DNA of 41,446 nt from Ichthyosporea sp. XGB-2017a. Lineage: Eukaryota > Opisthokonta > Ichthyosporea. The translations under genes and the position numbers were made by a program. Positions 10,021 through 19,006 of this stretch are shown here, in pieces (within the stretch, counting starts at the first letter, position 1; each line of letters begins with the position of its first letter). The DNA lies in the NCBI GenBank assembly GCA_002811675.1, contig PDIM01000015.1, positions 26,335 through 67,780 of the forward strand, read 5' to 3'. The notes beneath the pieces are model-generated. The model had not been told where the DNA came from, searched no databases, and worked only from the letters and a program-made list of their open reading frames with translations.

Positions 10021-11442
10021 ATGAAATTGATATCTGGTTGGATAACTAAAACAAGAACAACCACCTGTTGCAAAAGGCAAGGAAAGAAGACTTGGCCTGT
10101 ATTGCTACTGGTATTTGTCTATTTCTATTGGCCAATATTGGAAAAGGCTAAAGAGCACACAATCCCATACGTGCAGGTCAACCTAAAATTTCAACAAACA
10201 CGAACTGCTAAAGGGCCTCCTCTCAACGAGGAAAACAGCTATGAAAAACTTGGTAGATTGCTCGCACCTCTCTCGCAGACGCAGTACAATCATAACACAG
10301 GTAGCACTGTAGCGGAATCCAGCACCGCATTCACGTCTACCATGCTCAGGGACCCTATGAATAGCAAGCACAGGATTAAGATGTCAAAAGTACACCCAGA
10401 AGCTTTATATTCTCTTAATAATCTCCCTGAGAAAATATCCCTAACCATTGAAAGTATAGTTGAGCCTCGGAGTTATTCCCCGGAGGGTAGTAGTAACGTG
10501 TTCAAGTCATGCTGGCCAGAAAAGATTGATAAGCTTCTGCACTTTGTTTGGCTAGATCCTAAAGGTAATTCAAATCAACCGCTTCCTGCTATGTTCGAAG
10601 CAAACCTTCAAAGATGGGCAAAGTACGCTCCTGAACATAAGCTTTACATATGGCAAGACAGTCACGTAAATAGACTGATCAGTCATATTCGCATTGATGC
10701 TTTGTATCGGAAGTTGCCATTGATGGTCTGTAAAGCCGACTTGATTAGGCACATCATCGCATTTTACTTTGGAGGCACTCCTCTAGATTTAGATCTTATC
10801 CCAGTTGTGCCCTTAAATTATTGGTTTGGTCCTCACAGGTATGGTATTCCTTGTCATCAAAGCCAGCAGCTCGAACTGGTGGCCGCTCCCGAGCCTTGTT
10901 GGGAGCACACATTTCAAATGAGTGGATATTCAGTAATGAAAGGAAGCCCTTTACTTTACCGCACCTTGCAAAATATGTTCATACTATTAGGATATTATGT
11001 TCTTGGCAAGGATCTGCCCCCTAAGCGAGTAAGGTATAATGTGATTCGTACTACCGGTCCCCGTGGATTTGAAGCCGGAGTAAGATCTTATTTTAACCTT
11101 ACCTCAATTCATCCAATTGAAAGCATTTTAGCTTTAGACACGATGAGTGTCTATATGAGAAAGTATGGGTTCCTGCCATCCGGGGACCTTATGTACGGCA
11201 GAATTGCTCATCAGAGTGTGAATTTGTGGGATCCAGTTCATCCCAGAAATGTGGCGAGTAAGGTATTGAAAAGTACTCTGGGAAATGTAACATTCAACTT
11301 GAATGAGCTAAAGTATATGCGGCATACAACACGTAGTCTTCGCTGTAAATTCACAGAGCATGAAGTAAAGGTCATGCACTCATACGAGGAAAACTATTTG
11401 TATAAAAACTGGGATTTGATTCTCAATTCTCCATCAACTTAG
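10021..11442 (+). CDS. GT32-like glycosyltransferase (sugar-binding DXD family), type II membrane protein
   Basis: A 473-residue protein with a basic tail and one anchor at about residues 24-40. The lumenal domain matches the GT32/OCH1-like fold. KLLHFVWLDPKG corresponds to the family's P-K-x-IHxxW start, W-x-x-x-APEHKLYIWQD follows, and the core is LMVCKADLIRH, then YFGGTPLDLDL, with the metal-binding DLD at residues 256-258. Family members transfer sugars such as mannose, galactose or GlcNAc from nucleotide donors in the Golgi. The canonical GG-x-YLD-x-D is here GGTPLDLD, with Pro in place of the aromatic residue; its paralogue at 31864-33357 shares this. The first ATG is used. The gene is convergent with the SGNH gene at 11756-13378, about 313 bases apart. 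Donor and acceptor unknown. Confidence 0.8.
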   Translation: MKLISGWITKTRTTTCCKRQGKKTWPVLLLVFVYFYWPILEKAKEHTIPYVQVNLKFQQTRTAKGPPLNEENSYEKLGRLLAPLSQTQYNHNTGSTVAESSTAFTSTMLRDPMNSKHRIKMSKVHPEALYSLNNLPEKISLTIESIVEPRSYSPEGSSNVFKSCWPEKIDKLLHFVWLDPKGNSNQPLPAMFEANLQRWAKYAPEHKLYIWQDSHVNRLISHIRIDALYRKLPLMVCKADLIRHIIAFYFGGTPLDLDLIPVVPLNYWFGPHRYGIPCHQSQQLELVAAPEPCWEHTFQMSGYSVMKGSPLLYRTLQNMFILLGYYVLGKDLPPKRVRYNVIRTTGPRGFEAGVRSYFNLTSIHPIESILALDTMSVYMRKYGFLPSGDLMYGRIAHQSVNLWDPVHPRNVASKVLKSTLGNVTFNLNELKYMRHTTRSLRCKFTEHEVKVMHSYEENYLYKNWDLILNSPST

Positions 11443-11589
11443 TTGCAGTTGGTGCAAAGGTGAGTGTGGAAATCACACGTTAACTCCTTGACGGGCCACA
11501 AACGTGTTACGACTTAGTTCTCATTCTTTTGACGAGTATGACAGCAGCAATTAGCAAATAGGTCCGTCTGGAAAAGTGGGTATTTCCAT

Positions 11590-11595
11590 AATAAA
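11590..11595 (+). terminator. Putative polyadenylation signal of the GT32-like gene
   Basis: AATAAA on the plus strand about 150 nt after the stop at 11442, within an ataataaataaatt run. Inferred from position. Confidence 0.3.
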
Positions 11596-11686
11596 TAAAT
11601 TAACTTATATGTCTTTGAATTTCAATCAACCCAATTTTGTAACAACTTGTTTTGTTCATATTCACTAGGCTGTACATAGATTCAAA

Positions 11687-11692
11687 TTTATT
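11687..11692 (-). terminator. Putative polyadenylation signal of the SGNH gene
   Basis: AATAAA on the minus strand (tttatt on plus), about 65 nt beyond the stop of the gene at 11756-13378. Inferred from position. Confidence 0.3.
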
Positions 11693-11755
11693 GCAAGCTT
11701 GTATTATACAAATGGTGTCAGCTTTGGCTATTATCAAGGAGATATATCCACTCCT

Positions 11756-13378
11756 TCAATATATGTCCTTATCAAGGGCCCGCCAAAGAAGATACTTTGC
11801 GAGAATTGTTGCTCGCATGGGACCGAAGTGAGTCCTATCAGGAGGCTCGTCCCACATGGGGTTTGCTATTTCATTTATGTCTACATACGTAACATTTTTA
11901 TGTTTGCTTAGAATTTCTAAAGCTTTGTTATACTCATCAAGTAGTACGGGGGTTCGCCAATCAATCACTGGGCAATGGGATTTTATCGGAATAATATTTA
12001 AGCTAAATACAAAGAGTTTTGCATCGGCTTCACTGTGGGCCCTTGCTAAGTCAATCTGACGAGATACTCCTTCCTTAAGATACTCAGGTGGGTCAGCCAC
12101 TTTTTTGTTTACAGCGGCACCATTCCACTGCCCAAAGTTGATGAAAACATGAGTGCACCCTGCGAAAGCTATATTGTATTTTGATTCACGGTAGTCCCTC
12201 ATTTTCTTAACTGGTTGGTCCCATATGTTATTGTGAATGTGCATAAGTTTAACACTAAGATCGTGGGGCCAAACCTGCGATATATAGCTCCAATGTTTTT
12301 TGCCATTTTCCAGTCTCTTATCTGAAACATTGTTTCCGTTAACATCTGCCCCTGTTAAAGCCCGCAGTATTGGCCAGGAGATGTATAACGGGAAAGAATC
12401 CCCAAAGAAGCATACTTTATAAGTTTTGCGCTTACTCACCCGTTTAGACAGCTCATTAAGTAGTGTCAGAAGAGATGGAAACTCGAATCCAAATTCATAA
12501 TCGTTATAAAAGTTGCTCGAGGCCCAGTGGTAGGCTTGACGAGGGTCATCGAAAGGTATGTCAAAAGACTGGTATCTATGCGGAAGCATACGAGGTGGAT
12601 AGACATCGGTCTTTTTAATCCAATAAGGACACTCCTTCCTTAATTCAGCATCATTACATTTTCTTAGAATCGAAGTTTGGTTTGGGGCTGTAGTTTTGTT
12701 GCTGTCCAGCTCATTGGTCCATCTGAAGTTAAAGAACTCATTGACAGGACCGCATGCCGGGGGAACAACACACTCAGGACTGTTAGCAGCGGACGGTCCG
12801 CGTTCCATATTACAAAGTAAAAAGATAACGTCTAGAAAATACTCGCCGTAAACAGGCAGGGTGATATCGTAGTATGTGTATTTGACGTGACTGTCGGTGT
12901 TCGCAAGAGTCTTCCATAGTTTCATTGTACCCAGAGACGGTGTAAGTCTACCCTTTGTTTGTACAGCAAGTCCACTTCCTGACATACGCACTACAAAATG
13001 AGGTAAATCACAAGGAGTACTGACTGCTATGCGAACAGAGCACTCCCCGGAAGTAGTATCAATGAGTAGCTGAATTCTTTTAACATGCTTGAGCACGAAA
13101 CAGCGCTTGTAAATCTTAGTTCTGGTTGTTGGTAAAGCCCTCAAACGACGAAGAGGAACGTCATGAATTTCAATTGTCGTGGGCATTTTGATTCCTCTCT
13201 TGCGAATGAAGGAGGTTCGTAAATAGCTTGTTTGGTCATTATCTGCTCCAGGAAAAAGTAAAGCACATAATATTACGAACATAACCATGACAGTTAAGAT
13301 CTTCCAGAAACGTGACTTGCCCTTTGAGGTACGAAGACATAACTTGAATTGAAAGAATAGTTTAAATAGCTTTGGCAT
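11756..13378 (-). CDS. SGNH/PC-esterase-like putative glycan acyltransferase or esterase
   Basis: A 540-residue type II membrane protein with an anchor at about residues 25-43. The C-terminal half has the complete SGNH hydrolase signature: CFFGDSF with the nucleophile S328, GQWN with N419, and DRTH with D514 and H517 (the DxxH block of PC-esterase/TBL/CAS1-type proteins). The N-terminal half (about 90-230) is a Cys-containing, beta-rich region beginning YKRCFVLKH and ending LPVYGEYFLDVIFLLCN. The two-part layout recalls animal NXPE proteins, although the sequence likeness is only general. PC-esterase relatives O-acetylate or deacetylate cell-wall polysaccharides and glycans. The open frame extends to a GTG at 13390; ATG at 13378 is the first in frame. 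Its closest relative here is the gene at 36775-38583 (C-termini ALDKDIY and ALNKDIY), and a dead fragment of it lies at 7876-8334. Confidence 0.75.
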   Translation of the reverse strand: MPKLFKLFFQFKLCLRTSKGKSRFWKILTVMVMFVILCALLFPGADNDQTSYLRTSFIRKRGIKMPTTIEIHDVPLRRLRALPTTRTKIYKRCFVLKHVKRIQLLIDTTSGECSVRIAVSTPCDLPHFVVRMSGSGLAVQTKGRLTPSLGTMKLWKTLANTDSHVKYTYYDITLPVYGEYFLDVIFLLCNMERGPSAANSPECVVPPACGPVNEFFNFRWTNELDSNKTTAPNQTSILRKCNDAELRKECPYWIKKTDVYPPRMLPHRYQSFDIPFDDPRQAYHWASSNFYNDYEFGFEFPSLLTLLNELSKRVSKRKTYKVCFFGDSFPLYISWPILRALTGADVNGNNVSDKRLENGKKHWSYISQVWPHDLSVKLMHIHNNIWDQPVKKMRDYRESKYNIAFAGCTHVFINFGQWNGAAVNKKVADPPEYLKEGVSRQIDLARAHSEADAKLFVFSLNIIPIKSHCPVIDWRTPVLLDEYNKALEILSKHKNVTYVDINEIANPMWDEPPDRTHFGPMRATILAKYLLWRALDKDIY

Positions 13379-13619
13379 CTTTGGGTACACTACACAAAAA
13401 GAAGCTTTCTTACATCCTCTTTCATTCTCCTATGCCGCTTAGCAGGTAATAAATACAAAAGAGTGATTCATGTGCTAAACATCCTGTCAAGCTGTTGGGG
13501 ACCATCTACTCAACAACAGTCGAAAGCTAATCAATAGCTCAACAGTTCAATAAACTGCTCTACACTTGTGCACCAGACTCCAGAGTCCAGTGGGCCAGTG
13601 GTGTAACACGACTCACTGG

Positions 13620-13760
13620 CCCAGGCCCCAGAGTCGAGGCAATTATCGAGCGATACCTCCTTAACTAATCGACAATTTAAATACACTTTTAGGGGGTCTT
13701 CTGATTGGCTCCTGGAATTTGCAATAATATCTATAACCCTAAAGAAGAAAATGGCGTTCA
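13620..13760 (-). repeat. Copy 2 of the dispersed repeat, inverted
   Basis: Read on the minus strand, tttcttctttagggttat is followed by a stretch aligning with 60-120 of the window, including ggagccaatcaga and cctaaaagtg, and then gaggtatcgctcgataa. The last string is shared exactly with 36188-36206. Non-coding. Confidence 0.65.
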
Positions 13761-13883
13761 AGTTTTTTATTTTTTCTTGTACTGCTAGCTACATAGAAGG
13801 GGTGTCGACTTCACTTTGCTAAAATGCCCCGCCTGGAGATAATAAAGAATTGAAAGAGGCAAGTTACAAGTAATGCCAAAGTT

Positions 13884-14033
13884 TGACCTCCAAGACTAGA
13901 GGTGAGGGCTTCTGTTGTTTGTGGTGTGGATTTAAAGAGTAAAACTAAAGGAGGTATATGACCTCCAAGACTAGAGGTGAGGGCTTCTGTTGTTTGTGGT
14001 GTGGATTTAAAGAGTAAAACTAAAGGAGGTATA
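13884..14033 (+). repeat. Perfect 75-nt tandem duplication
   Basis: Two identical 75-nt units abut (13884-13958 and 13959-14033), each starting tgacctccaagactagaggt and ending aaaggaggtata; the first four bases of a third unit follow. The absence of any mismatch indicates a recent event. It lies 75 nt upstream of the CgeB-like gene's ATG, so it may duplicate part of its promoter or leader. Confidence 0.9.
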
Positions 14034-14107
14034 TGACGTATGGTGGGTGGCCAGTGGGCAGTGGCTTCCATGCCCTGATTTTCCTGCTGTGATTGGAAGA
14101 AGGGAAA

Positions 14108-15568
14108 ATGTTTGTAGGACTTTTCAGGCGCTTTCGCCTATCTTACTTTTCTGGAAGAAAGTTCCGGATCCTAATCTTTTTTTGTTTGTTCTTTTTGGCA
14201 TTATCAACGTATTACAATTGGTCGGGGGTGCATGAAAGGGGGAGCGTGCTATACCAAAGTGACATCTCATTACCATCATTTTTTCAGGCACAGTCAGGGC
14301 ATTCATTACTTGACAAAGAAGGAGAAAGGGAGGGTCCCAATTCGCAAGAAGAAGAGGAAGCTATTAGTTTGTCCAACGGCAGCAAGATGAGGGGAGTATT
14401 CCCTCTTCATCTTTTGCGGAGGGAAAAGCCAATGAGGAATGGCTGTTTCCGAATCCCTGAAAGATACTATAAAGAAGCCAAACAAGGAAAAAGAAATACA
14501 TTGCAAAGTAGATCAACTCCGACTAGCTTTAATTTTATTTTCCGTGTAGTTGTCACCCGTCACCGAACAGCGAGGATCGGAATCCATTTCTTCAGAAAGC
14601 AACTTGAGTATTACAACGAGTATGGGTATTATAGACTGTACTTCGAGGACTTGAAAGGACCGACGGTCAGAACTGACTGCAGAAGATACTTAAACATTGA
14701 TCGAGATCCGGATGTTATTGCATTCCATTTTCTTGAGCAGGTGGATCATGTATGGAGGGATATTTCTTCTCACCGAGCCTACAAATTTTCCTGGCTTCAT
14801 GATTTGAATTATCCACAACACATTTATCCGGCAGTTAAATATTCGAAAACCTGGTTAGATGCTACATTTGCCACGTACCCTGAAACATTTACTGATTTGG
14901 TGTCTCCCGAAGTGCACAAAGATACAGTTGCGGCTGCACGAGTACCAAAATGTTTTGTACTTTCGAATGCGGCGTCCGAAGAGTTTGTCCAAAAAAAAAT
15001 AGATTTTGCCAACAAGAAAAGAAAGGCCTTGCTGTCGGGAAGTGTGGACAAGCATTGGTATAGTCTACGGCATGAAGCTCTTCGACTGATGGAGTCGAAA
15101 TTTGAACTAATCGAAAGGAGGGTGGGTGGAGGTATAGATTTAAACAACACAGTGAATACTAGCACGAATGCTATGGAGTACTCCAAACTTATTAATCAGT
15201 ACTTGCTTGCCATCGTGGGAAGCACGTATGAAGCTCAAAGGCGACCGTACATTTTGGCAAAGACATTTGAAATACCTGCTTCAGGAACCGCGATAATCCA
15301 CGATATGTTCATGGTTCCTTATCTTCGCGAGGAGGGTTTTGAGCCGTACGTGCATTACATTCCTGCCACAGTGGAGACCCTAAAAGACGTGGTGCGGGAA
15401 TGGTTGAGTCCCGAGAAAGAAAATGAGGTGAGACAGATTACCCTGGCGGGACAGCAGCTTGTTTTGAATAGGCACCTTCTAGAAAACAAGTTTACTGCAT
15501 TTTTGAATTTCGTTAACGATCAGTATCATCTCAAAAAACGAAATTCGAAGCTATTTAGATGGAAATAA
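14108..15568 (+). CDS. CgeB-like group-1 glycosyltransferase, type II membrane protein
   Basis: A 486-residue protein with a basic, Arg-rich tail and an anchor at about residues 20-36. The N-terminal lumenal half has a Rossmann-like region (FRVVVTRHRTARIG) and an FSWLHDLNYPQH segment. The C-terminal half looks like the GT-B 'glycosyl transferases group 1' domain also found in CgeB proteins: LLSGSVDKHWYSLR, then KTFEIPASGTAIIHD at about 383-397, and a final long helix containing AGQQLVLNRHLLENKF. In such enzymes the C-terminal half binds the nucleotide-sugar donor. Its paralogue is at 23387-24823 on the other strand. The frame is open from a TTG at 14093; the first ATG is 14108. It is convergent with the anoctamin gene, whose stop is 126 nt away. 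Donor, acceptor and linkage are unknown. Confidence 0.65.
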   Translation: MFVGLFRRFRLSYFSGRKFRILIFFCLFFLALSTYYNWSGVHERGSVLYQSDISLPSFFQAQSGHSLLDKEGEREGPNSQEEEEAISLSNGSKMRGVFPLHLLRREKPMRNGCFRIPERYYKEAKQGKRNTLQSRSTPTSFNFIFRVVVTRHRTARIGIHFFRKQLEYYNEYGYYRLYFEDLKGPTVRTDCRRYLNIDRDPDVIAFHFLEQVDHVWRDISSHRAYKFSWLHDLNYPQHIYPAVKYSKTWLDATFATYPETFTDLVSPEVHKDTVAAARVPKCFVLSNAASEEFVQKKIDFANKKRKALLSGSVDKHWYSLRHEALRLMESKFELIERRVGGGIDLNNTVNTSTNAMEYSKLINQYLLAIVGSTYEAQRRPYILAKTFEIPASGTAIIHDMFMVPYLREEGFEPYVHYIPATVETLKDVVREWLSPEKENEVRQITLAGQQLVLNRHLLENKFTAFLNFVNDQYHLKKRNSKLFRWK

Positions 15569-15694
15569 CAACACTGCTGCATTGGCGCTTTAGTGTAACT
15601 ACGAAATTCTTTGAAAATATCCTTCAGACAGAACATGTCATGCAAACATTTTCACAAACGCTATAAATGTGAGCCCCACTGAGTTTTTTCAAAC

Positions 15695-18600
15695 TTATTT
15701 TTCTTTCATGACATCTTCCACGACTTCTATAGCAACCTCTCCGACACCTTCTTTGTCTTTACACACATCCCCATTATCACTCTTTAAAGAATACCTTTTA
15801 CGCATAGCTCCGGTATTACGACTCATTCTACGACCTTTCATCCCCACTTCTCCAGACGTTTTTTCATTCTTTTCTACCAGTTCCCCTTCATCGTAATCCA
15901 ACCACACGTCCTCCATTATTAGATCTGCTTCGTATGCTTGAATTCGCATAGCCAATTCAATATTTTTAGGGACTCTGGGGGTCCAATGGTGAATAAGCAA
16001 ATGCATAAAGAAGACAAATCCCACCCAAGCAACAAAAAAAATAAATTGTGCACTTAGTAGCTGGTAAAAGAACTTGGTCTTGAATCCAGACTCGTCGCGA
16101 TATGCCTGGTAATAGCATCCATTATATCCTCCTAGACCTTGTCCAATCTCAAATGTGTAAGCGTATTTTCCTTCAAAGTAATCCACGCGATTGTAACCTT
16201 CATCGTCCCAAACCAGTAGAGCAACAAAATTGGATCGAAAAGCAATCAATGCGCCATTTGTTAAAATGCCTGCATAGGCAATAAATTTAAGCAGTCCTTC
16301 CCACAACCCAATAGACTCTGCGCGCATAGCGGCCGGGCGACGGGTCTTTGTCAGCAGCTTCATCGCATCTACTCGGATTTCACAAGCATTTGCGATTAAA
16401 GCAATGAATGGAGCGATGGGAAATGCTGCCGCAAACATGGTTAAGTAGCCAAATTGAAGAACAATATCCAAATACTCCCTTAACATGCCGATGAAAGGCT
16501 GCAACGTGTAGTCCCTATCCCATTGGGCATCCATATCCTTTGGAGTTGCCCCAAGCCGATAAGTGGCCCATTTATAGCGCGCATATGGAAGAGCAACTTC
16601 TTTTAGTGTTCTTATAGATTGCTTTCCTAAAAAGATGATGGCCATCTGAACCGTGAGATCGGCCATGCAACCATAAAAGGGGCAGGCCTCATTCCGATAC
16701 CCAAACAGTTTTATAGGGTCCTTTGGAGTTCCGGTAAAATTACCCTTAAAAAAGGCTATATAGAATAAAGACGCATATGAATTGACAAATTCAAAGCAGA
16801 ACATTTTGATAATCAAATGTTCTTCGTATAAAGAAGCAGTTCGATGATTTTCCCAATCGTTCAAAATAACGGCAACTTTTCGATAAATAGCACCAAGAAT
16901 GACAATGGCAACGAAATTCAAAACTGAAGCAGAAAGATTCGCCTTCAATCTTCCATCACTATTATCTTCGCCATACTTTCCAGTAGACTCACTACTTGCC
17001 AATGCTAGGCGATAAACAATAATGGCAATCAAGGTAATAATGACGCAGCCAGTAAGTAGGGTGATAACTGCAAAAGAACCGAGGTATTTTCGTAGCCGTT
17101 TACTTGCGGGATAAACCACTTCTGTTTCTCCAGTGACAGGATTTAACGTCTCTTTGGTGCCATAATATTGCACACGGTTAGTCTCTTGATTTTGGAGGCC
17201 AATGACATTCCAGTGAAACGCATAAAATGTAGTGGTGCGTTTCCAGAACTCAAGCAAAAGGAATGTCCATAAAGCGAGAAATATAGAGTACGGAACTGTC
17301 AACTCATTGTCGAATATAGTGGCAGCTTTGATTCCTGTACACTGTTCTCCCAATGTCTCAAGGGTATCTGGGGCAAGGTCTTCGTCTGTCGTGGAGCACA
17401 AATGCTTTCCGGAAGCACACGCCTTTTCAGAGAAATCTACATCATCATACGTTCCAAGCCCGTAGAATAAATAGAGTAATCCTATGAGGGATGGAACAAT
17501 CAGCCAGGTTACATAGAATCCCATCCATGCAAAATAAAAGGCAATCTTTTCCCCAAAGTACTCGCGAATGAGATGAATCGGTTGATATTTAAAAATATTT
17601 CCAATATGCGCCCATTTGTGATACAATGCCGATCGAATATGAGGATATTTTGACACAGTGTCAGAGGTAGCTGCTTGGACTGTATCTTTGGGACGACCAG
17701 TGTGAAGAACAAAGCATCCATCATATGCCCCCTTTTTAATCATTTCTTGATATGATATTTTTGAGGTGTCTCTATCCCCATTGCCTGAACTCATTGTGTG
17801 AAGCCGATGTACAAATTCCTTTGCTAGCAGTGTGCGCTGTGCATTTGAAAAGACCATTTCTGGACATTCGGGTGAATATCCAGCAAACTTTTCCTGGTGG
17901 ACAACCTTGAAATTTGCGGCATAAAAGTCTTTGTACAAGTCCACAACCTCTTTCTCTTGTGCTTCATTCTTTTGGGGGTACAATGGCACTCCAGCCTTGA
18001 ATTTTCTCACACATGCACTAGAAAAGCCATCCCACGCCTCAGTCCACGTTCTATGTTCCTTGTCATTCTTGTCTTTTTGTTGAAGAGACGCCATCGACTT
18101 AATATTTCCATAGGATTGTAAGTTTCCTCCAAGGGATGCCGTGGACGCATTTCTCGCTTTCATGCGCTTTGTTGCTGCCTCAATACGAGCCCTCTCCTCC
18201 CCCCCTTCTTCGTCGTTCTTTTGGCTTGAAGATTGAAAACTCGTGTCCGTCTCGCATGCAGGGGACTTTAAAGATAATTTCAACTTTAATTTTTCAGCCA
18301 GCATTGCCATTCGATGATAAGGTATGTGAACCAATGTATAGCAGTGATGTATTTTACCTTCCTTTTCGTTATGCTGTGTGTTGGTGTCTGTGCTAGAGCC
18401 AAGTGATGACGCATGTTTCACAACGCATTGCTTCAGCCACAACTGTTGTTCAAATTGTTTACGAAGCTTTTTTAGAACTGGATCTTCCTTAGAGTTATAA
18501 TAAAGCACGATATCACATGGGTTGCCGTCAATCAACTGCCGCGACTTTGCAACATCTGTGGCAATTTCAAAGACTGAATCATCACCTTCTATACAGTGAT

Positions 18601-19006
18601 AGAGCAGTGGATTTTGCTGCTTCTTTTGCGTAAAAGAAGACGTGGCCATTTCCAAATCCCTCTCTGCATCTTCTCTCATTGCTGTTTTTTCTTGATTACT
18701 TTCGCTTTGTGTTTGAGTTGGCGATATTTTGGATGTTCCCTTCATTTGCTTATGTCTAACATTGAATCTTTTGAACTTCAAGTCTCGTGAAGGCAATACT
18801 AAAAAATACGACCAAGGTGGGAAATGTAGGGTGGCCTTGGAAAGGTATAAATAAAATAAAATAAAGTAAATAAAACACATAACCCAAATATAGCATTTTG
18901 GCACTTTGGGGGCTTTTCTTATTTCTGGCACACAGCCTTTGTCCCTGTCATACTTCTGGGAAAATAAGTTGTATTCCACAGCCCCGTGTGTATCTCTAGA
19001 TAGCAT
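15695..19006 (-). CDS. Anoctamin/TMEM16 family protein (Ca2+-activated scramblase or channel)
   Basis: A 1103-residue protein. Residues about 160-460 form the cytosolic anoctamin N-terminal region. From about 490 a multi-helix membrane domain begins with FYFAWMGFYVTWLIVPSLIG, and family motifs follow: FHWN, FVNSYASLFYIAFFKG, FLGKQ, and FPIAPFIALIANACEIRVDA. By alignment with animal ANO1 the Ca2+ ligands are kept: Glu of the KEVALP segment (about 803, TM6), Glu 844 and Asp 847 in EYLD (TM7), Glu 876 and Asp 880 in EIRVD (TM8). The ANO1 TM6 Asn is not evident. Family members scramble phospholipids or conduct chloride. Unusually, residues about 38-56 form another hydrophobic segment ahead of the cytosolic domain; a later Met (KQMKGTS) would remove it. 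The gene has no obvious tie to glycan synthesis. It sits head-to-tail with the pyruvyltransferase fusion on the same strand. Confidence 0.9.
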   Translation of the reverse strand: MLSRDTHGAVEYNLFSQKYDRDKGCVPEIRKAPKVPKCYIWVMCFIYFILFYLYLSKATLHFPPWSYFLVLPSRDLKFKRFNVRHKQMKGTSKISPTQTQSESNQEKTAMREDAERDLEMATSSFTQKKQQNPLLYHCIEGDDSVFEIATDVAKSRQLIDGNPCDIVLYYNSKEDPVLKKLRKQFEQQLWLKQCVVKHASSLGSSTDTNTQHNEKEGKIHHCYTLVHIPYHRMAMLAEKLKLKLSLKSPACETDTSFQSSSQKNDEEGGEERARIEAATKRMKARNASTASLGGNLQSYGNIKSMASLQQKDKNDKEHRTWTEAWDGFSSACVRKFKAGVPLYPQKNEAQEKEVVDLYKDFYAANFKVVHQEKFAGYSPECPEMVFSNAQRTLLAKEFVHRLHTMSSGNGDRDTSKISYQEMIKKGAYDGCFVLHTGRPKDTVQAATSDTVSKYPHIRSALYHKWAHIGNIFKYQPIHLIREYFGEKIAFYFAWMGFYVTWLIVPSLIGLLYLFYGLGTYDDVDFSEKACASGKHLCSTTDEDLAPDTLETLGEQCTGIKAATIFDNELTVPYSIFLALWTFLLLEFWKRTTTFYAFHWNVIGLQNQETNRVQYYGTKETLNPVTGETEVVYPASKRLRKYLGSFAVITLLTGCVIITLIAIIVYRLALASSESTGKYGEDNSDGRLKANLSASVLNFVAIVILGAIYRKVAVILNDWENHRTASLYEEHLIIKMFCFEFVNSYASLFYIAFFKGNFTGTPKDPIKLFGYRNEACPFYGCMADLTVQMAIIFLGKQSIRTLKEVALPYARYKWATYRLGATPKDMDAQWDRDYTLQPFIGMLREYLDIVLQFGYLTMFAAAFPIAPFIALIANACEIRVDAMKLLTKTRRPAAMRAESIGLWEGLLKFIAYAGILTNGALIAFRSNFVALLVWDDEGYNRVDYFEGKYAYTFEIGQGLGGYNGCYYQAYRDESGFKTKFFYQLLSAQFIFFVAWVGFVFFMHLLIHHWTPRVPKNIELAMRIQAYEADLIMEDVWLDYDEGELVEKNEKTSGEVGMKGRRMSRNTGAMRKRYSLKSDNGDVCKDKEGVGEVAIEVVEDVMKEK

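Larger units (their letters stand above)
11443..11755. other. Convergent 3' intergenic region
   Basis: About 313 nt between two convergent stop codons. It carries AATAAA sites for both strands (annotated separately) and no reading frame of note. Confidence 0.5.
13379..14107. promoter_or_regulatory. Divergent intergenic region between SGNH and CgeB-like genes
   Basis: About 730 nt separate two divergently transcribed genes, so both promoters lie here. It holds an inverted copy of the dispersed repeat (13620-13760) and a perfect 75-nt tandem duplication (13884-14033). No reading frame is supported. Confidence 0.45.

Noticed and set aside
13811-14071. Minus-strand frame with a perfect internal repeat
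   Set aside because: It merely translates the 75-nt duplication, a multiple of three; no domain or independent support.
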